DNA of 14,477 bases from Bacteroidales bacterium (GTDB lineage: Bacteria; Bacteroidota; Bacteroidia; Bacteroidales; VadinHA17), in contig JAAZAP010000317.1 in NCBI GenBank assembly GCA_012514255.1, positions 1 to 14,477 of the forward strand, in the 5' to 3' direction. Below are positions 1-6,411 of this stretch, piece after piece. A program made the translations under genes and the position numbers. Positions within the stretch are counted from its first letter, which is position 1, and every line of letters starts with the position of its first letter. The notes under the pieces were generated by a model. The model ran no database searches. It was not told where the DNA came from and was given only the letters and a program-made list of their open reading frames with translations.

Positions 1-201
1 ATGCTCCTTTACTGCCCTGACGCAGCTGCTTTTTATTGATGAGAGGAAGGGGTCATTGGATTTCTCGGGCACCAGCACGAGGGTTATTCCCTCAGCTGTT
101 ACGTTGATTTCACCAACCATGCCCAGTTTGACGATGTCACTACCCTTTTCAGGATGGGATACCATCCGGAGGGCGTTGAGAATGTTTTCTTTTGTGTACA
201 T
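1..201 (-). CDS. mrp: Mrp/NBP35 (ApbC) Fe-S carrier ATPase, N-terminal fragment
   Basis: Only the first 67 codons are inside the window; the gene continues past the left edge. The protein begins MYTKENILNALRMV and carries the DUF59/MIP18-type domain, with the recognisable HPEKGSDIVKLGMV stretch at residues 16-29. In this family that domain precedes a P-loop ATPase that binds and delivers [4Fe-4S] clusters in the cytoplasm. The ATPase half lies outside, so the family call rests on the N-terminal domain and on its place downstream of trmB. The ATG at 201-199 is the only sensible start. It lies downstream of the atl gene on the same strand, separated by a 182-base spacer holding three hairpin repeats. 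I see no promoter box in that spacer, so readthrough from upstream is likely. The alternative is a stand-alone DUF59 protein, which is less likely. Confidence 0.83.
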   Translation of the reverse strand, partial: MYTKENILNALRMVSHPEKGSDIVKLGMVGEINVTAEGITLVLVPEKSNDPFLSSIKSSCVRAVKEH

Positions 202-206
202 ATTGG

Positions 207-335
207 TCTACAATTCTTGATGCTCTACGAGCATCTTTTGTTTGGGTGGTTATCATCTACAATTCTTGATGCTCTACGAGCATCTTTTGGTTATGCGGTC
301 TTTCGTTCAAAAATGCTTGATGCCCTGCGGGCAGG
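207..335. repeat. Three-copy array of short palindromic (REP-like) elements
   Basis: Two identical 34-base copies occupy 207-240 and 256-289, and a diverged third copy lies at about 311-335; the spacing is 49 and 51 bases. Each copy has a hairpin with a 3-base loop. Copies 1 and 2 share GATGCTC-TAC-GAGCATC (219-235 and 268-284), a perfect 7-bp stem. Copy 3 keeps TGCCC-TGC-GGGCA (321-333), where a T-A pair has become C-G on both arms. The array fills the spacer between the alkyltransferase-like gene and mrp. Related copies lie at 9947-10030. The stem is followed by a T run only on the plus strand, against the direction of the flanking genes, so it is not a simple terminator for them. Short reading frames across it appear to be artefacts of the repeat. 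Confidence 0.85.
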
Positions 336-383
336 GATCAGTCTTTAGTTTCCATTCTTCATTCCTTAACACAATCAGGTTGA

Positions 384-740
384 CTATAGTTCATAGGCCG
401 GATCCCAGAACCGTTCGCGGAATTCCACCACGCGGTCATCTTCCACGGTAAAGCCCTCGTTCTCCAGGAGTTGCTGCATGGTAGATGAGGTGCCGAAGTG
501 GTGCTTGCCGGTGAGAATTCCGTTGCGGTTCAGGACACGGTGTGCAGGGATGAATCCATGACCGTGGTGTGATGAGTTGAGTGCCCATCCCACCATCCTT
601 GCCGAGCTGCCGGTGCCAAGGTACCTGGCAATGGCACCGTAGGAGGTAACCCTGCCATAGGGTATCAGCCTGGTGACTTCATATACGCGGCTGAAAAAGC
701 CTTCGTTATTGCCCTTCAGGGCTGATGATCTCTTTGTCAT
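384..740 (-). CDS. Alkyltransferase-like protein (MGMT/Ogt DNA-binding fold, no acceptor Cys)
   Basis: This 118-residue protein is the C-terminal DNA-binding domain of O6-alkylguanine-DNA alkyltransferase. Visible landmarks are the helix-turn-helix segment IPYGRVTSYGAIARYLG (residues 26-42, with Tyr34), the arginine-finger region SSARMVGWAL (residues 45-54, Arg48) and the motif PAHRVLNRNG at 65-74. Alkyltransferases have PCHRV there, with Cys as the alkyl acceptor; here the Cys is Ala66. This makes it an ATL-type protein, a family that binds O6-alkylguanine and flags it for nucleotide excision repair instead of repairing it. I chose the ATG at 740, giving a 35-base overlap with the end of trmB; a GTG at 776 would add 12 residues with no family character. 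It is probably translationally linked to trmB. Confidence in the family is high; the repair role is inferred from relatives. Confidence 0.88.
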   Translation of the reverse strand: MTKRSSALKGNNEGFFSRVYEVTRLIPYGRVTSYGAIARYLGTGSSARMVGWALNSSHHGHGFIPAHRVLNRNGILTGKHHFGTSSTMQQLLENEGFTVEDDRVVEFRERFWDPAYEL

Positions 741-1407
741 TGGGCAGCAGGAAAGAAAGATAGGTGATTGGCACACCCTGATTAAGGAACATCTGCTCGT
801 AATATGTTCTGATTGACAGCAGCGGATCTTCGGGCATCTGGCGGTGCAGGTCGGTGACGTTTGTAATAACTTCCAGCCCGTTCACCCGGACGAGCTCCGC
901 AGTGTACTGGTACAGCTCCAGGCAGTCGGTCTTCAGGTGTACCCGGCCCATGTGCCTGAGGTAGGTCCTGTAAAGGTTGAGGAAATGAGGTCCTGAGAGC
1001 CTCTTCTTTTCTCTGCTTCTCTTCATCTGGGGGTCAGGAAAAGTAAGCCAGATCTCATCAACCTCGCCGGGAGAAAAGAATGAACCGGTAAATTCTATCC
1101 TGGTACGGAGAAAGGCAGCATTGGGTAGTCTGAGGTTATGAGATTCCTTTGCTCCGCGCCACATGCGGGCTCCCTTGATATCAATGCCGATGAAGTTTCT
1201 GTCGGGGTACCGGCTGGCCAGTCCTACGGTGTATTCACCCTTGCCGCATCCAAGCTCCAGGGTGATGGGGTTGTTGTTTCTGAACCATTCTCTGTGCCAG
1301 TTGCCCTTGAGGCTGTGATCAAGCCTGAAGACCTCATCGAATGACGGTTCGATCACATGGTCGAACCCTTTCATCTCAGCCCACCGTGCATGTTTGTTCT
1401 TGCCCAA
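706..1407 (-). CDS. trmB: tRNA (guanine-N7-)-methyltransferase TrmB
   Basis: This 233-residue SAM-dependent methyltransferase forms m7G at position 46 of the variable loop of tRNAs. The SAM-binding motif I is LELGCGKGEYTVGLA (residues about 50-64), followed by FIGIDIKGARMWRGA. The TrmB signature IWLTFPDPQMKRSREKKRL, the VHLKTD motif and the C-terminal YYEQMFLNQGVPITYL block are all present in order, and the length is normal for the family. The N-terminus MGKNKHARWAEMKGF matches the usual start of Bacteroidota TrmB, and it begins with TTG (1407-1405); no ATG lies nearer than residue 12. A GGAG stretch sits just upstream (1413-1410). The gap to the gldH stop is 8 bases, so it is cotranscribed with gldH and ricT. 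The 3' end overlaps the alkyltransferase-like gene. Confidence 0.96.
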   Translation of the reverse strand: MGKNKHARWAEMKGFDHVIEPSFDEVFRLDHSLKGNWHREWFRNNNPITLELGCGKGEYTVGLASRYPDRNFIGIDIKGARMWRGAKESHNLRLPNAAFLRTRIEFTGSFFSPGEVDEIWLTFPDPQMKRSREKKRLSGPHFLNLYRTYLRHMGRVHLKTDCLELYQYTAELVRVNGLEVITNVTDLHRQMPEDPLLSIRTYYEQMFLNQGVPITYLSFLLPNDKEIISPEGQ

Positions 1408-1415
1408 AGCTCCGG

Positions 1416-1904
1416 TTATTTTGCGCTCCCCTCCCTGAGGGAGATCTTCAGCCCCATGTCATAGACACCCTTCAGTATCGTATCACGCATTCCGTGGACC
1501 ACCCTGAAGTGATATTCACCGCGTTCCGGGAAGTAAACATTTGATTTATAGGGAATGGTGAGTGCGCGGACATCGCCGGCGCCTTTGCCGAGCCATTGCC
1601 CCTTTTCATCAGTCACCATGGCATGAATGGTATCTGTCATAACAGAACCCGAGGGGAAGGTTGTCATCATGAAAAGGTAGATGTTCCGATAGGGGTATTC
1701 GGTTGAAGTGCGCAGTGACAGTTCCATGTTATAGGTTCTGACTGTGTCATCTATGTCACAGGCATACCTGGCCGGGTCAAACATGCTCCAGTTTCCCCCT
1801 TCCAGTGTGTAATTCTCAGAGTAATATATGCTGCGGTCACATGCCGCCACGGCTGCCGTCAGCATTATTGCTGCAATGATGATCTTACTTTTGTTTCCTC
1901 TCAT
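1416..1904 (-). CDS. gldH: Gliding-motility lipoprotein GldH family
   Basis: The protein has 162 residues from the ATG at 1904. It opens with a basic stretch, a hydrophobic segment (about residues 8-20) and a lipobox ending AVAAC, so Cys22 should be lipidated and the protein exported. The body carries the GldH signature: the YRNIYLFMMTTFPSG segment, then DEKGQWLGKGAGD, then the FPERGEYHFRVVHGMRD block. In Flavobacterium johnsoniae GldH is needed for gliding. Homologues occur widely in non-gliding Bacteroidales, where their role is unknown, so motility should not be inferred here. An AAAGGAG stretch lies 2 bases before the ATG; the longer TTG start at 1964 would put about 20 charged residues before the signal peptide and is less likely. 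The start overlaps the end of ricT by 20 bases. Confidence 0.88.
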   Translation of the reverse strand: MRGNKSKIIIAAIMLTAAVAACDRSIYYSENYTLEGGNWSMFDPARYACDIDDTVRTYNMELSLRTSTEYPYRNIYLFMMTTFPSGSVMTDTIHAMVTDEKGQWLGKGAGDVRALTIPYKSNVYFPERGEYHFRVVHGMRDTILKGVYDMGLKISLREGSAK

Positions 1905-3027
1905 TTCTCCTTTGGAATGATCTTCTTTTCCCCTTTCCTTCGCGGCTCTGGCTTTTCGTTTCAAACCTGGTCAGGCCGCTGTTCTGCAGAAGCAGGTCGT
2001 TGCCTTTGCCTATTTTGTTCCTGACCTGTCCGGTCAGCAGGCTCTCCGGCTTGATGCCTTTGCGATTGAGCTGAATGATCTCGCGGACCCTTTCCACCGG
2101 CACCGGGGTCATGTCAGCCGCTATGTGCGGATTGGTGGAGTACCAGTAGACGCCTGTGTGTACCTCCATCTTGACGAAGTAGGCTGTCCCGCCGGCCAGC
2201 TCAAGCGATACCTCCCTTGAAGGGTATTCCTTCTGGGCATCAATGTAGCAGTCGAGCTCATAGTTAAGACAGCACTTCAGCTTACCGCACTGCCCGGCAA
2301 GTTTCTGGGGATTGAGTGACAGATCCTGGTATCGGGCATGTGAGGTGGTCACCGAGATAAAGTTGGTAAGGTGAGTGGAGCAACAGAGTTCTCTTCCGCA
2401 GGTACCTATTCCGCCAATGCGGCCGGCCTCCTGGCGGGCGCCTATCTGTCGCATCTCTATCCTGACATGGAACTCTTCGGCCAGCACCTTGATAAGCTGC
2501 CTGAAATCAACCCTCTCGTCGGCCAGGTAATAGAAGATAGCCTTGGTCTTGTCACCCTGGTACTCAACATCTCCTATCTTCATGGCCAGGCCCAGGTTCT
2601 CTGCTATCTTCCTTGAACGAAGCATGGTGGATTCCTCGAGCTTCTTTGCCTCCTCCCATTTCTGAAGATCAACAGGCCTCGCTTTGCGGTAAACCTTCTT
2701 CATCTCCTCAACTACAGGCCTGATCTTCATCTTCTTCACCTGCTCACGAACGAGGTATCCGGACATGGAAACATATCCGATATCGTGACCCGGAGAGGCC
2801 TCCACAGCCACTATGTCATCAACCTCAAGCCTGAGTCCGTTGACATTGCGGTAGAATCCTTTCCGGGTATTCTTGAAGCGAACCTCGATAACCTCGTTGC
2901 AGCGGTCATCAAACGGGAGATCGGCAAGCCAGTTGTATTCACTCAGCTTATGTGTCCCCGGGGTATATCTTGTCTCAGGTCTTACCGGCTCCTCTCCGGG
3001 TTGAACCTGCATATCTTCATGAGTCAT
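1885..3027 (-). CDS. ricT: PSP1 domain protein, RicT/YaaT family
   Basis: The protein has 380 residues. A PSP1 domain spans roughly residues 70-155, followed by the RicT core with two cysteine clusters: GGIGTCGRELCCSTHL (Cys210, 215, 216) and AGQCGKLKCCLNYE (Cys247, 252, 253), plus Cys260. In Bacillus subtilis RicT (YaaT) joins RicA and RicF in a complex that carries [4Fe-4S] clusters and affects RNA processing by RNase Y. The Bacteroidota partner is not known, so only cluster binding is a reasonable inference. The tail after residue 355 is strongly basic and probably disordered; it may contact nucleic acid. It follows holB, an adjacency also found in Bacillus (holB-yaaT). A good promoter match lies 60-90 bases upstream, so the gene can start its own transcript with gldH and trmB behind it. 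Confidence 0.92.
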   Translation of the reverse strand: MTHEDMQVQPGEEPVRPETRYTPGTHKLSEYNWLADLPFDDRCNEVIEVRFKNTRKGFYRNVNGLRLEVDDIVAVEASPGHDIGYVSMSGYLVREQVKKMKIRPVVEEMKKVYRKARPVDLQKWEEAKKLEESTMLRSRKIAENLGLAMKIGDVEYQGDKTKAIFYYLADERVDFRQLIKVLAEEFHVRIEMRQIGARQEAGRIGGIGTCGRELCCSTHLTNFISVTTSHARYQDLSLNPQKLAGQCGKLKCCLNYELDCYIDAQKEYPSREVSLELAGGTAYFVKMEVHTGVYWYSTNPHIAADMTPVPVERVREIIQLNRKGIKPESLLTGQVRNKIGKGNDLLLQNSGLTRFETKSQSREGKGKRRSFQRRNERKQK

Positions 3028-3087
3028 AACAACACTTTTCCGTTTGCGGCCGGAAGATCAATTTTTCCGGTTTATGCAAGGTGAATG

Positions 3088-3117
3088 CAAAATTAGCAAT
3101 AAAAGAGCTATTTTCAA
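3088..3117 (-). promoter_or_regulatory. Bacteroidota-type promoter for ricT-gldH-trmB
   Basis: On the minus strand, TTG (3117-3115) and TAATTTTG (3095-3088) are separated by 19 bases. This fits the Bacteroidota primary-sigma pattern TTG-N17-23-TAnnTTTG. It lies in the 103-base gap between holB and ricT. Transcription should begin near 3081, giving a leader of about 55 bases before the ricT ATG at 3027. The call rests on pattern matching only. Confidence 0.6.
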
Positions 3118-3130
3118 GTAATCCCTTCAG

Positions 3131-4258
3131 TTACCTGATCAGTCTCATTGTCTTGAGCGCAAGATCAAGAAAGATCATTTTGGTGTTACCATTGCTCTCA
3201 ACGTGGGCATATGCCAGGTTAAACTCACTGTTGAGGGCATTGATATTCTTTTCGTTAATGAAGGGATGGAACTTTTCTGAGAACTCATCCTCTGCCCTGG
3301 TGAGGTAGACAATGCGGTTTTCCCTCCCGTTGAAGTTAAGTATGAAATTCTCGCGGATCAGTCTGAGAGCGTAGGAGAGGAAGCTCTTCTGTCTTTCCCT
3401 TCCCAGGGCAGCGGTCTCTTCTGACCAGCTGACAAGGGAGTGGATATCACGGGTCCATGCCGTACGCATCAGTCGTGTGAAGCGATCGAGGTGCACAGCA
3501 GTGTTCCCGTCCTCGCGTGCGAGCTCCATGGCCCTGACCATATTGCCGTTGGCGATGGCAGCTATCTCCGAAGCCCTGACGGGATCCATACCGGTGCTTT
3601 TTACCAGGTGAGCGCTCAGCTCCTCTGAGGCGATGGCTGGTATACGTATGTGCTGACAGCGCGAAGTAATTGTAGGCAGGAGCTTATCATCCTCCTCCGA
3701 GACCAGGATGAAGAGGGTGCGGGCAGGAGGCTCCTCAATGATCTTGAGAAGCTTGTTGGCCGTCTCGGGATTCATCTTCTCAGGGAGCCAGACGATCATG
3801 ATCTTAAAGTCTGATTCAAACGACTTCAGGCTGAGTTTACGGATTATCTCCGCTGCCTCGGCAACGGGTATCAGTGCCTGCTCGTTGGCCACCTCCATGG
3901 CCTCTGTCCAGGTGCTGAGGGTGAACCACGGAGAACGGAGTACCATCTCGCGCCATTGTGAGATGAAGGTGTCACTCACAGGCTCAGTGCCTGACTTCTT
4001 CTTTATCACCGGGAAGACAAAATGGAGGTCAGGATGAATGAGCCTGTCATATTTGACACATGATGGGCATTTGCCACATGCATCTTCCGCAGTGCGGTTT
4101 TCACAGCTGATAAAACGTGCAAAGGCCAGAGCGATGGCGAACTTGCCGCTGCCGGGAGGTCCGTAAAAAAGCAAAGCATGACTCACCCTGTTCTCCGCTA
4201 CGGAGTGCCTGAGCCGGTCAATGACTGCCTTCTGTCCGGGTATCTGTGTGAAATCCAT
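3131..4258 (-). CDS. holB: DNA polymerase III clamp loader, delta prime subunit
   Basis: This 375-residue AAA+ protein is part of the clamp loader that places the beta clamp on DNA at replication forks. The family opening IPGQKAVIDRL is followed by a P-loop GPPGSGKF (residues 33-40), a zinc module made of Cys52, Cys61, Cys64 and Cys67, the NKLLKIIEEPP helix and the SRCQ motif that contributes to ATP sites of neighbouring subunits. The P-loop has Phe where ATP-binding loaders have Ser/Thr; delta prime subunits usually do not hydrolyse ATP, so this fits delta prime better than DnaX (tau/gamma). The length is normal. It lies upstream of ricT on the same strand with a 103-base gap, and has its own promoter box 24-31 bases before the ATG. 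Confidence 0.94.
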   Translation of the reverse strand: MDFTQIPGQKAVIDRLRHSVAENRVSHALLFYGPPGSGKFAIALAFARFISCENRTAEDACGKCPSCVKYDRLIHPDLHFVFPVIKKKSGTEPVSDTFISQWREMVLRSPWFTLSTWTEAMEVANEQALIPVAEAAEIIRKLSLKSFESDFKIMIVWLPEKMNPETANKLLKIIEEPPARTLFILVSEEDDKLLPTITSRCQHIRIPAIASEELSAHLVKSTGMDPVRASEIAAIANGNMVRAMELAREDGNTAVHLDRFTRLMRTAWTRDIHSLVSWSEETAALGRERQKSFLSYALRLIRENFILNFNGRENRIVYLTRAEDEFSEKFHPFINEKNINALNSEFNLAYAHVESNGNTKMIFLDLALKTMRLIR

Positions 4259-4281
4259 CCTGCCCTTCTCGTGATGAAGAG

Positions 4282-4289
4282 CAAATGTA
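4282..4289 (-). promoter_or_regulatory. Promoter -7 box for holB
   Basis: TACATTTG on the minus strand matches the Bacteroidota -7 consensus TAnnTTTG. It lies 23 bases before the holB ATG (4258), so the leader would be about 15-18 bases. No TTG was seen at the usual upstream distance, so the match is only half of the expected promoter. Confidence 0.45.
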
Positions 4290-4322
4290 GTAAAAAAATG
4301 GAGGATTTATTCTGTATACCGA

Positions 4323-4339
4323 GATGCCGCTTCGGCATC
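4323..4339. repeat. Perfect 7-bp hairpin, possible REP-like element
   Basis: GATGCCG-CTT-CGGCATC is a perfect inverted repeat with a 3-base loop. It has the same stem length, loop size and GATGC...GCATC ends as the hairpins at 219-235 and 268-284, but the loop and the flanks differ. It may be a related intergenic palindrome or an unrelated hairpin. There is no T run on either side, so an intrinsic terminator is unlikely, and it lies between divergent genes where none is needed. Confidence 0.5.
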
Positions 4340-4567
4340 CTCAACGCTTTATCAGATACTGCTGAAATCGCAGAAGGATGTCTGGCGTTTTCTCCCTGTC
4401 TCCTTCCGTTAAGTGCCCGTAGCTCAGAGTGCTGCCAGTACAATGAATTTACGGACCGAAGCGGCACATACGGCTGAGTGTAGTTGTTGCCATATTCTTG
4501 TTTTAAAATTAAACTATTCATTTTGAACAATGAACAATCCGCAATCTATAAGGTTTCCTAAATTGGT

Positions 4568-4575
4568 TAACTTTG
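4568..4575 (+). promoter_or_regulatory. Promoter -7 box for pgk
   Basis: TAACTTTG matches TAnnTTTG and ends 36 bases before the pgk ATG, giving a likely leader of about 28-32 bases. I see no TTG at the expected -33 distance. It would serve the pgk-lipoprotein-LuxE-like group, since no other plus-strand box was noticed before those genes. Confidence 0.5.
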
Positions 4576-4611
4576 TATTCCTGTATAAGCAAAAATTAAA
4601 CGATTCCGATT

Positions 4612-5874
4612 ATGAAAATCATTGACAACTTTGACTTTAAAGGGCTGAAGGCAATTGTAAGGGTTGATTTCAACGTGCCGCTTGACAAGCAGACGCATGA
4701 GGTGACCGATGACACACGTATCCGCGGGGCCCTTAAGACCATAAAGAAGATCACTGCTGACGGCGGCTCGGTTATACTTATGTCGCATCTCGGCCGGCCA
4801 CAGGGGATTATGGAGAAATACTCGCTGAAGCCTGTTCTCCCCGTACTGGAAAAGCACCTGGGAATGAAGGTGGCCTTTGCTCCTGATGCCCTTGGCGAAG
4901 AGGCAGCTGTTATGGCGGCAGCGCTGAAGCCCGGAGAGGTGATGATGCTCGAAAACGTCAGGTTCTATCCCGAGGAGGAGGGCAAGCCCATCCTTCCCGA
5001 CAGTGCCACTGAGGAGGAGAAGAAAGCTGCCAAGGCAGAGCTGAAGGTGAAGCAGAAGGAGATGGCCCGTAAGCTTTCGACATATGCTGATGTGTACGTC
5101 AATGATGCCTTTGGCACTGCCCACAGGGCACATGCTACCACAGCGGTGATAGCCGACTTTTTCCCGGAAGAGAAAAGGATGTTCGGTTTCCTCATCAACA
5201 GTGAGCTGGTGGCTATGGACAGGGTGCTGAAGAGTACGCAAAAACCCTTCACTGCCATAATGGGAGGAGCAAAGGTGTCAGACAAGATAGGGATCATTGA
5301 AAACTTGCTTGAAAGGGTGGATAACCTGATCATCGGAGGAGGCATGACATATACCTTTATCAAGGTCATGGGGGGCAGGATAGGCAATTCGCTCTGCGAG
5401 GACGAGAAGCTGGAGATGGCCAAAGGCATTATTGAAAAGGCCAGGGATAAAGGAGTGAACCTCATCTTTCCAGTAGACAGTGTCAATGCTGACAGGTTTG
5501 ATCCGGAAGCCAATGTATATATTTCCGCAATTGATAATGTGAATGACGGGTGGATGGGACTGGACATCGGCGAAGAGAGCGTCACTCTCTTTTCAAAGGT
5601 GATCGGTGACTCTAAAACCATTCTCTGGAACGGACCGATGGGTGTCTTTGAGATGAACAAGTTCGATGACGGCACCAAGGGAATTGCCATGGCGGTGGCT
5701 GAAGCCACTGACAATGGAGCCTTCTCACTGGTCGGCGGTGGCGACTCTGTGGCTGCTGTCAACCTGCTGGGACTGGCAGACAGGATCAGTTATGTCTCCA
5801 CCGGCGGCGGAGCCATGCTGGAATATATGGAAGGCAAGAAACTGCCAGGCATAACTGCCATCAGGGGTGAATGA
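4612..5874 (+). CDS. pgk: Phosphoglycerate kinase
   Basis: This 420-residue cytosolic glycolytic enzyme transfers the acyl phosphate of 1,3-bisphosphoglycerate to ADP, giving 3-phosphoglycerate and ATP. Both lobes are complete. The N-terminal substrate lobe has RVDFNVPLD (18-26), SHLGRPQG and [14 protein letters not shown]. The C-terminal nucleotide lobe has [30 protein letters not shown] and the late glycine-rich segments [12 protein letters not shown] and [10 protein letters not shown]. The length is typical, with a short charged insertion near residues 125-150 ([17 protein letters not shown]), common in Bacteroidota. The ATG at 4612 gives a normal N-terminus and has a promoter box upstream. 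The stop overlaps the next start as ATGA, so the following lipoprotein is probably translationally coupled. Confidence 0.98.
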   Translation: MKIIDNFDFKGLKAIVRVDFNVPLDKQTHEVTDDTRIRGALKTIKKITADGGSVILMSHLGRPQGIMEKYSLKPVLPVLEKHLGMKVAFAPDALGEEAAVMAAALKPGEVMMLENVRFYPEEEGKPILPDSATEEEKKAAKAELKVKQKEMARKLSTYADVYVNDAFGTAHRAHATTAVIADFFPEEKRMFGFLINSELVAMDRVLKSTQKPFTAIMGGAKVSDKIGIIENLLERVDNLIIGGGMTYTFIKVMGGRIGNSLCEDEKLEMAKGIIEKARDKGVNLIFPVDSVNADRFDPEANVYISAIDNVNDGWMGLDIGEESVTLFSKVIGDSKTILWNGPMGVFEMNKFDDGTKGIAMAVAEATDNGAFSLVGGGDSVAAVNLLGLADRISYVSTGGGAMLEYMEGKKLPGITAIRGE

Positions 5875-6407
5875 TGAAGTATTATCTCATATCGGCTCTG
5901 GCTGTGCTCGTGATGTTTGCGGGCTGCGGCCGCGAGGATCAGAAGACACAGGGAACAATCACACTGACCAATGAGCTGTATGAGGCGGACTCATATTATT
6001 ATGCGCTGGGGCTCTCCTTCGAGGAGGCGAAGGCGGTCCCCACGCTTCCCGATGCCTACAGGGCTGACATAAAGCTGATGGCGGGTCCGGTCACAACCGG
6101 CGGCCCGGTAGTGGTATTCCTCTCAGCCAACACTCTTGATCCGCCGTTTGCACTGGCGGGGACATATGGGTCGGAGAGCGAAGCAAAAAGCGCTTTCAAA
6201 GGGCTTACGAGTATTGGCAGCTATTCATGGGTTGATCTGGCAGCGCCACTGTCAGCCAACCAGGTATGGATTATCAAAAACCGCGATGCCACCTACGCCA
6301 AGCTGAGGATAATCAGTGTGATCCTTGATGCGACAGCTTCGCCTCCCGATGCCAGCTGCACACTTGAGTGGGTATGGCAGCCCGATGGCTCGGCAACATT
6401 CCCGTGA
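5871..6407 (+). CDS. Small predicted lipoprotein of unknown function
   Basis: The 178-residue product starts [19 protein letters not shown]: a short signal peptide with a clear lipobox (FAGC), so Cys19 is the probable lipidated residue and the mature protein of about 160 residues is exported and membrane-anchored. The rest has no transmembrane segment and looks like a beta-rich domain. A late [19 protein letters not shown] strand resembles the end of some secreted Bacteroidota beta-sandwich proteins, such as HmuY-type proteins, but that resemblance is weak and I do not assign a family. Starts at 5871 or 5874 are both possible; 5871 overlaps the pgk stop by four bases. It is followed 4 bases later by the LuxE-like gene, so the three genes form one unit. 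The function is unknown. Confidence 0.8.
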   Translation: MMKYYLISALAVLVMFAGCGREDQKTQGTITLTNELYEADSYYYALGLSFEEAKAVPTLPDAYRADIKLMAGPVTTGGPVVVFLSANTLDPPFALAGTYGSESEAKSAFKGLTSIGSYSWVDLAAPLSANQVWIIKNRDATYAKLRIISVILDATASPPDASCTLEWVWQPDGSATFP

Positions 6408-6411
6408 TAAC

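Larger units (their letters stand above)
4259..4611. other. Divergent intergenic region, holB / pgk (353 bases)
   Basis: There is no credible gene here. A 110-codon minus-strand reading frame (4530-4198) crosses the region but overlaps the holB 5' end and has no protein-like motifs. The region holds a minus-strand promoter box for holB, a perfect hairpin at 4323-4339 and a plus-strand promoter box for pgk. Stretches such as CGTAGCTCAGAG near 4418 resemble a tRNA D-arm, but no anticodon or T arm follows. The part nearest pgk (4500-4611) is A+T-rich, as expected upstream of a promoter. Confidence 0.6.

Noticed and set aside
207..335. CRISPR array
   Set aside because: The period is regular, but there are only three copies, the third is degenerate, the spacers are very short, and no cas genes are nearby.
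154..451. Short plus-strand reading frames over the 207-335 repeats
   Set aside because: They are translations of the palindromic repeats and of the antisense of atl and mrp; repeat-derived peptides, no gene signals.
4413..4467. tRNA-like stretch (GTGCCCGTAGCTCAGAG ... GCGGCAC)
   Set aside because: The start resembles a tRNA acceptor stem and D-arm and the ends can pair, but it is only 55 bases with no anticodon arm or TTC T-loop.
4198..4530. 110-codon minus-strand reading frame before holB
   Set aside because: It overlaps the holB 5' end in another frame, spans a hairpin and a promoter box, and its product has no domain-like features.
4965..5762. 265-codon minus-strand frame opposite pgk
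   Set aside because: A low-complexity Ser/Leu/Pro-rich translation, antisense to the conserved phosphoglycerate kinase; a shadow frame.
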